In this document: in pieces, positions 57,511 to 64,000 of the stretch
Position numbering within the stretch: position 1 is the first letter of the stretch
How the letters are laid out: each line of letters starts with the position of its first letter
Source of the DNA: Cryptomeria japonica
Lineage: Eukaryota; Streptophyta; Pinopsida; Cupressales; Cupressaceae
DNA: 64,000 nt
NCBI RefSeq assembly: GCF_030272615.1
Contig: NC_081410.1
Location: forward strand, 502,844,442 to 502,908,441
Direction of reading: 5' to 3'
The notes under the pieces: model-generated
Told to the model about the DNA's origin: nothing
What the model saw: the letters and a program-made list of their open reading frames with translations, nothing else
Databases searched by the model: none
Made by a program: the position numbers and the translations under genes

Positions 57511-58773
57511 CTCAATGCTAAACCTCAATGTCCATCTTATCAACACCCATCCTAGCCTTATAAGAGGATATGGGTTTTTAAAACGGGTGTATTCAAAATC
57601 CCACAACCCAATGACAAAGAGGGAAACCTTCCTAAAACAGGCCAATGCAAGTCAGCCTCTTCGTCAATGATTTTTGAACAAACCTTAAACAATTGGGCCT
57701 CAATAATTTTGTTAAGCTCCCCCTCCAAATAGGCAAACTTGTACTCCATTAAAAATTATCTATTTGATTCCAAGATTGTTGAGTGGACATTTGCACAAAC
57801 CATATGTGAAAGAGACTGACTTTGGGATTGAGGAAAAAAACCACATGAATTTAGAATGTTGAGGAAGGAAAAAAACCTTCAAAATTTGTCCCCATTAGGA
57901 GGAGACAAATTCTCTCTCTCTGGAATAGATTGAATCAACTAAGATGTCTGGGTCTCATTAGAAGCAGAGCATACTGAGAGAGATCCACCTCTACATAAGA
58001 GAGGATCTAAAGTTTGACCCTCACAAACTTTAATTTATGCCTCTACAGTGTCAGAACATTGAAATGTGAAATGCCTTAACTTATTTATTTTATTTGAGTT
58101 ATAGTAATATAGTATATTTTCCTCTACACTTTTTATGTTAAGGAAATAATCTTTCATTTGTTTCTTGAGGGACATGTCATCACTATTATCTACATCCAAA
58201 TTTGATTACAACATTTTGAGTTTACAAGATCTTGAAAAGAATAATTGTAGCTTAATAAAAAATGCATTAGTATCATTAGTATTTTTGAGATATTGTGGAA
58301 TGATTTTATTTTTAGATCAACAATATTGTATTCGTGTATGAATTGTTTGAGAAAAAGTTAAATAAGAATGAATAATATTCATTTTTAGATATTTCTATCA
58401 AAAATAAATAAATTAGATTTGTTTATGCGAAAAATTGCATTAATTATTCATGTAAAAAATACATAGAAGGGGACTAAATATCATAAAATTTGAGTCTTGT
58501 GTGTCTACCATTCCACCATCAAGGTATCTAAAAAGATAATTTTATTTCATGGATAAAATATTTTAGAATACAATGTTATAACCACATATTGTTATACAAA
58601 TAAAAAATGAATCAAAAGATAGTATATTGATATATTCATATTGATTTAAGACTTATAAATATGGTATACAATTTTAATGTATTTTTTTAATATGAAATTT
58701 TGTCAATATTAATGCATTTTATTATCACTATCAAAAGATAATCTACATTAAAATTGATCTAATAGATGTATGG
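57511..58773. other. Intergenic, weak protein-like trace
   Basis: The minus strand at 57558-57749 reads MEYKFAYLEGELNKIIEAQL, then KIIDEEADLHWPVLGRFPSL, which looks protein-like but is short and unrecognised; it may be a retroelement scrap. From 57800 to 58773 the DNA is very AT-rich and I see nothing in it. Confidence 0.3.
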
Positions 58774-59011
58774 CCAAACATCCTTTATCTTTTTCAATTC
58801 AAAAAAGCCATAAATGTATATATTACTCAAATAAAAAATTGTTAAAATATGTAAATTAATGATTGTCCCGATTATCCCTATACACCTATACAGATAGAGG
58901 ACCCCTCACCATACCAAACATCCTTTATCTTTTTCAATTCAACAAAATCCATAAATGTATATATTACTCAAATAAGAAATTGTTAGAATATGTAAATTAA
59001 TTATTGTCATC
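58774..59011 (+). repeat. 140-bp tandem duplication, second copy partial
   Basis: CCAAACATCCTTTATCTTTT starts at 58774 and again at 58914. The copies stay alike for about 100 bases (to TTAATTATTGTC) with a few changes. Confidence 0.85.
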
Positions 59012-59997
59012 CATGCCATAAGGCAACCTTATCCTTATGCAACTAATCTTATCACTATGATGTATTTGCCTATAAATTAATAGATTAAGCATAGATATTT
59101 CAGAGCTCTTTTGTGAGTTTCTCTTCGGATCTATGCTTTTCAAAAAATATATTAAAAATAAAATTTCTTATAAATATAATATAATTTTATATATCAACTA
59201 TAATAAATGTAAATATAAACATTTATATTTTACATTTATATATAAAGTTAGATTAGATTTTTCGTTTAATCCTATTGAATCACTATGATTAATAATATAC
59301 ATTAATGTTGAATATTGATAATGTCATATAAATGTCCTTTCTGATTAGATATATTTTCCACATTTAGAAATGTAAACACATATATGTGCCTAAAGGAACC
59401 TTAACATGTCAAGGTGCATAGTATTTTCTATTTTATTTTCTTGAAAAAGATCCATCACAATTTATGTAAATTGAATCGCAGTTATATTTGCAAAAATGAA
59501 ATTAATTGTTTATGATTCCAAAGATTCAAATATCAAAGCTTTATCTGAATCTTACCCAATTTTCTGGTCAAACGAAAATTGTCAACTTTATTAAAAACAA
59601 GGTATACTGAATATGCAGCAGAAGATGCAATAAAATTAAATATACTATTAGAATACTACAGGTCAGTTTACAGTTTATTATTTTAGTATGGAAAAAATTT
59701 AAATTTACGATATCGTTTCTTTTAATGTGCATGGATTTTTTTATGTATATTTTTGAATCAATGTTTATGACATTTATCTTCTTTTTTTATGATGGATTAC
59801 TGAGTGTAATCTGTTGATTAAAAAATATACACAATTTTTTGGGAAAATTCATACACATGGAATGTGGAAAGCTCATGCCTACTATTGTTTCTTTTTGTTG
59901 GTGATGATAAGAGATATGATCTAGCAAATAAAATGAATAACTGAGTATCAAATTACATTTTCTGAAAACTTGTGTTGGAAAATTTTTTGCTTTCCAG

Positions 59998-60108
59998 GCA
60001 GGAGAGACCAAGCCAGTCAAAATTGGGACTTTTAAATGGGCAGACGAAAAGGCATCAAGCTGGAGGCCACATACACTGGAGAACTCCATAAATAACATGA
60101 ATAAATAA
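59998..60108 (+). other. Possible terminal exon
   Basis: A pyrimidine-rich acceptor (ATTTTTTGCTTTCCAG) is followed by 36 open codons (AGETKPVKIGTFKWADEKAS and 16 more) and TAA. The alternative frame is open for about 30 codons too. No partner exon was found upstream in the window and I do not recognise the protein. Treat as a hint only. Confidence 0.2.
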
Positions 60109-60663
60109 AATATGAACTCATACCTAGAAAATAATCACTTAAGTCACTGCTATAAACAGAGCTTTTATTAATCTCTTAGATATCATTGGAAGGAAACCCT
60201 GAGATTGTTTGTAAATTGCACATGCAATGTACATCATGAAAGTGAAAACACTGAACTTTCAGGTCTGGTTACAAGCTTTTGCAATTTATTTCTACATGTC
60301 AAGAGATTAATTATGTAGGAAGTTAGGAACCCAAATTAGACAAACATTTTCTATCAGAATTGCAGAAAAGACCTTTTGTTATCCTGCTAAGGAGCAAGGA
60401 AAAAAATATAATATTTGACCCTTAATCAAACTGACTCATTCAAGATAAAAATTAGGTCGGATTGTTTCCTCTGATATTCTTTGTAATAATTTCAAGGTTC
60501 AATGTTGAATCTAAGAAAAATATACCTTCTCCCTTTCCCCAATTAACCATACATTGCAAGTGAAAATGCATTCCAAATAAAAATATTATGGTAAGACGCC
60601 ACTCAAATTCCAGTCAATTGACAACAATTATTAGTAAGCAGGAAAACTGAACCTGCTATTTAC

Positions 60664-60716
60664 CATGTAAATCTGAATCCAAACTGATGCAGGAGCATCC
60701 GGGTGAACGGGCAATC
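60664..60716 (-). other. Possible internal exon
   Basis: On the minus strand an acceptor (TTTTTTGGGTGTGCAG) and donor (ACATG then GTAAAT) bracket 53 bases. Two frames are open, reading LPVHPDAPASVWIQIYM or a D-C-P-F-T-R start. Too short to assign. It is on the opposite strand to the exon candidate at 59998, so both cannot belong to one gene. Confidence 0.15.
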
Positions 60717-63700
60717 CTGCACACCCAAAAAATGATGTTTTTCACTTTATTTTATTTTGTGATTTTTGTTGTTATGTCTGCAGGCATAATCTTTATTTAA
60801 ATATTTTTTCCCATCCAGCTCCTTCACAATCAAGTCAATTTTTCATTATTGATGAGTTTGGGATTTAATATGCAAGAAGTGGTTGAAATTCAAAATTTGG
60901 ATGTCCCACAAATCCCACAACTAGGCATGTGGAGGCCATTTTTGGCATCTTGTAACTACACTATGCTGATTAAATTAATTCAAATTGAATGGGAGAAGAA
61001 TCTGGGGCACCTGGAGGTGGTAGTAGTGGGATAAGGTGTTGAAAGGCAATTTTTGCAATTGATTTGTAACTCTTGCTAAGAAAATGAAAGAGGGTAGAAA
61101 TGAAGGAATCCCATGCCCATAAAAGCAGAGGAAAAATCATTGAATGGGGCTGGCCTGAGAGAGAAATGCAACGCCTAGGTTGAGAGATAAAAAGTGAAGC
61201 CTGAAAATGAAGAAAATCATAGAAGAATGAAGGTAAAATAGAGAAACATGATCTTGGTGTCCAGGAGAGGAGTTTCAGAAATTTGGGAATGTATTTGCTG
61301 GTGCCTGCTGCTCAATTTGAAGCATTTGGGTTTGATTTGCAGAGGTTGTGTTTACTCTTGCCTGTAGCAGAGTTTGACAGTGACTAGTTTTGCTTCCTGT
61401 AGCTTCTTGTTGCAGATATGCAATTTTAATGATCAAATCTGCTTTATCTCTCAAGTTTGTTATTGTGTATGAAAGTTTTATTCTTATATGCTCATTCTAC
61501 TTTAGTTTTCATTCTCAAGTTAAGGCAATAGTTTGTGGTTGGGTTGTTGGGCTGCAACAATTGACAAATCCGATAGGATTCTCTATTGTTGATCTGCACC
61601 ACAAACCCTTTATTCGTTTTTTATAATCCCCTGTTAAACAAATGCAATGCTTATAGCAGAGCAGCAGAAAAATAATAAAAATTAAAAGCTTATGTACTCG
61701 TAGTAATAACAACAACAATAACCTTTTCTAAAAATCCTGGTTTGAACCTGTTTTCCTACCGATCAACTTCATTATTGATGATTAAAAAAATAGTTTTAGA
61801 GCATTCTCACCACATCCACTCCTAGTTTGACATTTTGCATGTCCAATGATTTTTTTCATTTTACTTCTCCATTTAGTTTGATTTGATCTACCCTGCAATT
61901 ATTTTGATTATTCTTCTATGGATTTAATGAAGGACTTAACTTGGTATCAGTCTCTGTCAAATGCCTTAAATTTGTGTGTCTGCTGAATAAATTGAGTAGA
62001 ATAATACAAAGAAAGAATATCTTCTGATTCTAATATATAACCTTTTATCTGAAGAATTCATTCCATCCATCAAAATCTTAAAAATGTATTTGCAATAACT
62101 GCATAGTCTCAACATATGCATAAACTGTCTCATGCAGCCTAACTTCTGTAGGGTTTCAGTTTTGAAGCGAATACTAAAAATCAGTGCCTAAGTATTATCA
62201 ACTTAAATTTCCTCTACATATGTTATTTCCATCCATGGTAGTTATTTCCAATTGAGATGTTTAGTCTAAGGTTTGAATTCAACAATTTATTCACTATGAA
62301 ACCCAATCACATTGTCCAGAGATCAACGTGACAACCGAACTTTCTACACAAAGCATAAACAATATCTCTACCAACAAAATTCTCTAAATACCACCAGCAA
62401 GGAGAGACGTACCCTGCATACATAACTGGAACTTACATCTCTTTCAAAACTTTTGAACCGACATAAATTACCCAAATTTTCTTAACAGCCCTATAGTCTA
62501 AATCTGTCACAAAAATCTAAGAAAACCCTTTTTCTTCTAATACTACATAACACTTTGGAAATCTTCATTTTGGAATCAATGCAATGTAACTCTACTATAA
62601 ATTATAAACCATTTACAACACTATGAAGTCTCGGCTTATAGCGAAAATAAGAAACCCAAAGTTCATTACAATCAACGGACTTGGATTTTTGGTTATCTAA
62701 ACCCTATTCATAATGACAGACAAGAATCCCTGAGAAGAAATCTGGCCCTTAAGGTAACAAAGAAAATATAAAAGCCTGAGGCTTATACTCAATAGTACCA
62801 AACCTCCATGCAACTCTTGCATATTAAAATACCTTCAAATCTATTTTATTTATCCTATTAAAACCATGAATCCTAACCATACAGAGCATACATTAGCACT
62901 TATCTCGACAACTTAGGACTATAAACCAGAAAACCCAGGTACTCAACTTATCAACCTTTCCAATGAAATACACAAAAGAAGATATCCCCCTCAACTGCAA
63001 ACTTTCCAAAATAAAAACTCACAGAAAATGCTCTTGACTGAAGAAGCTTTCTATTTGAAACCCAAAAGAAAACAAAACCCTTCAGAAAAAATTCTCAAAC
63101 CTCTCTTCACAAACCATATTTTTCATATAGATCTCTTGACCTCGCTTCTAATTAAGATTTTTCCTAGTTTTTAACATTTTTTTAAGTACTTATACTACCA
63201 TCCAAAGAACATACAAACGAAAGAATTTTTCACATCACAAACAACAATTTATCTTCAAAATTCATATTAGAAAGTAGCAGAGGGGTTGGTTTGTTCAATG
63301 TTCAATTTTAGCTTTTCACAAGACTTTGAATGTTTTCCACTTCCATCATGCCTGTATGTTGATAGTAAGAACCACAAAATTTATAGACCATGATGTTCCA
63401 CCAAAAACTCCAGATATTAATCCCTGCAAAATCTGAGGTTACAAAGAGCAAAGAGGAAAACCACACTTGTCAGACAATCAGCATTTATGCTAATGAACGA
63501 GCATCAACCATAACACAAGTTTTTAAGAATGTCAAAACTGTAAATCAAATTGAAACAATCAGATCATGCTCTTCAAGATTGCACTTGGGAACTACAGAAA
63601 GTCAATGTTTAACTTTACTTACACCAACTTATGATTAAACCCATTGTCAATGTGTTTAAAATCCTAGTCAAGGACATCAGAAGAACCATTTCCCTGGAAT

Positions 63701-64000
63701 ATCTAGTCACTGCAAGCAGTATTGCTAGGAATAAACCTAGTGTGAAGGGCATAGGTTATATTTGTTAAACTAAGTTTAAAAATTAGATGCATTGTAAAAT
63801 AATGAATCATGAATGGGAACTTGTGCTGCCGATACCTACAAATTACCTTTTCTCTTGATTTTCAATTTCAAAACCCTTTCATTTTTGCATCGACTTTTTT
63901 CTGTTTTTTTCATCATTTGTGTAACAGTGTAAGTAATAAACGTTTTGTGTGGACTTTTAAAGTTTTGAAGCTTACCAGTTGCTGCTTTGTTGTCATTTGT

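Larger units (their letters stand above)
59012..64000. other. AT-rich region without a clear gene
   Basis: No transposon ends, LTR pairs or long ORFs. Two exon-like segments are noted separately (59998-60108 and 60664-60716). On the minus strand at the window edge, AAAGCAGCAACTG followed by GTAAGC (about 63970) resembles an exon and donor site. The region could be intronic or promoter DNA of a gene mostly outside the window. Confidence 0.35.

Noticed and set aside
57261-57670. Tyr/Ile/His/Cys-rich open frames on both strands
   Set aside because: Produced by the AT/AC/GT microsatellite.
60849-61034. 61-codon plus-strand frame
   Set aside because: Has an ATG and fair composition but no domain, no splice partner and an equally plausible antisense reading; left unassigned.

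Overview
The window looks like intergenic DNA from a large, repeat-rich seed-plant genome. A conifer or other gymnosperm is my best guess, but nothing here proves it. I see no intact cellular gene, no rRNA or tRNA gene and no CRISPR. Most of the first 57 kb is layered LTR retrotransposons inside older decayed coding sequence, then a palindromic minisatellite. The last 6 kb is AT-rich, with weak exon-like signals only.

Layout. 1-215: tail of a copia-type LTR. 670-1860 (-): relic of an unrecognised protein. 1888-3171 (+): decayed Tat-like Ty3/gypsy integrase. 4800-12612 (-): element A, a nearly intact LTR element carrying only gag and a protease-like ORF. 13194-24723 (-): one plant-mobile-domain (PMD) protein relic, split by chromovirus C (13725-21558, +, 5-bp target duplication GTCAG) and by a probable solo LTR (21786-23340). 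25702-26929: LTR preceded by a polypurine tract. 26930-29983 (-): relic of a long transposase-like protein of a family without a name I can give. 30116-45030 (-): element B, relative of A, target duplication ATAAC, itself split by copia element 1 (34849-42092, +, target duplication GGGAC). About 45190-50738 (+): copia element 2, lacking its 5' LTR. 50930-57222: AG-rich and palindromic minisatellite, split by a 2.9-kb TG...CA insertion. 57284-64000: microsatellite, a 140-bp duplication and AT-rich DNA.

How the parts relate. A and B share gene order, a primer-binding site matching tRNA-Trp, leader motifs and a 3' non-coding block, and neither has reverse transcriptase, RNase H or integrase between its LTRs. 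They therefore look like one non-autonomous family that needs an autonomous partner. Their protease region lacks a clean D-S/T-G active site. Nesting gives an order: PMD and transposase-like relics oldest, then C and B, then copia 1 inside B. A has the most similar LTRs by eye (about 97% over the first 135 bases), so it is probably the youngest. Many in-frame stops are TAG where CAG is expected, or TGA where CGA is expected, as cytosine-methylation decay would produce.
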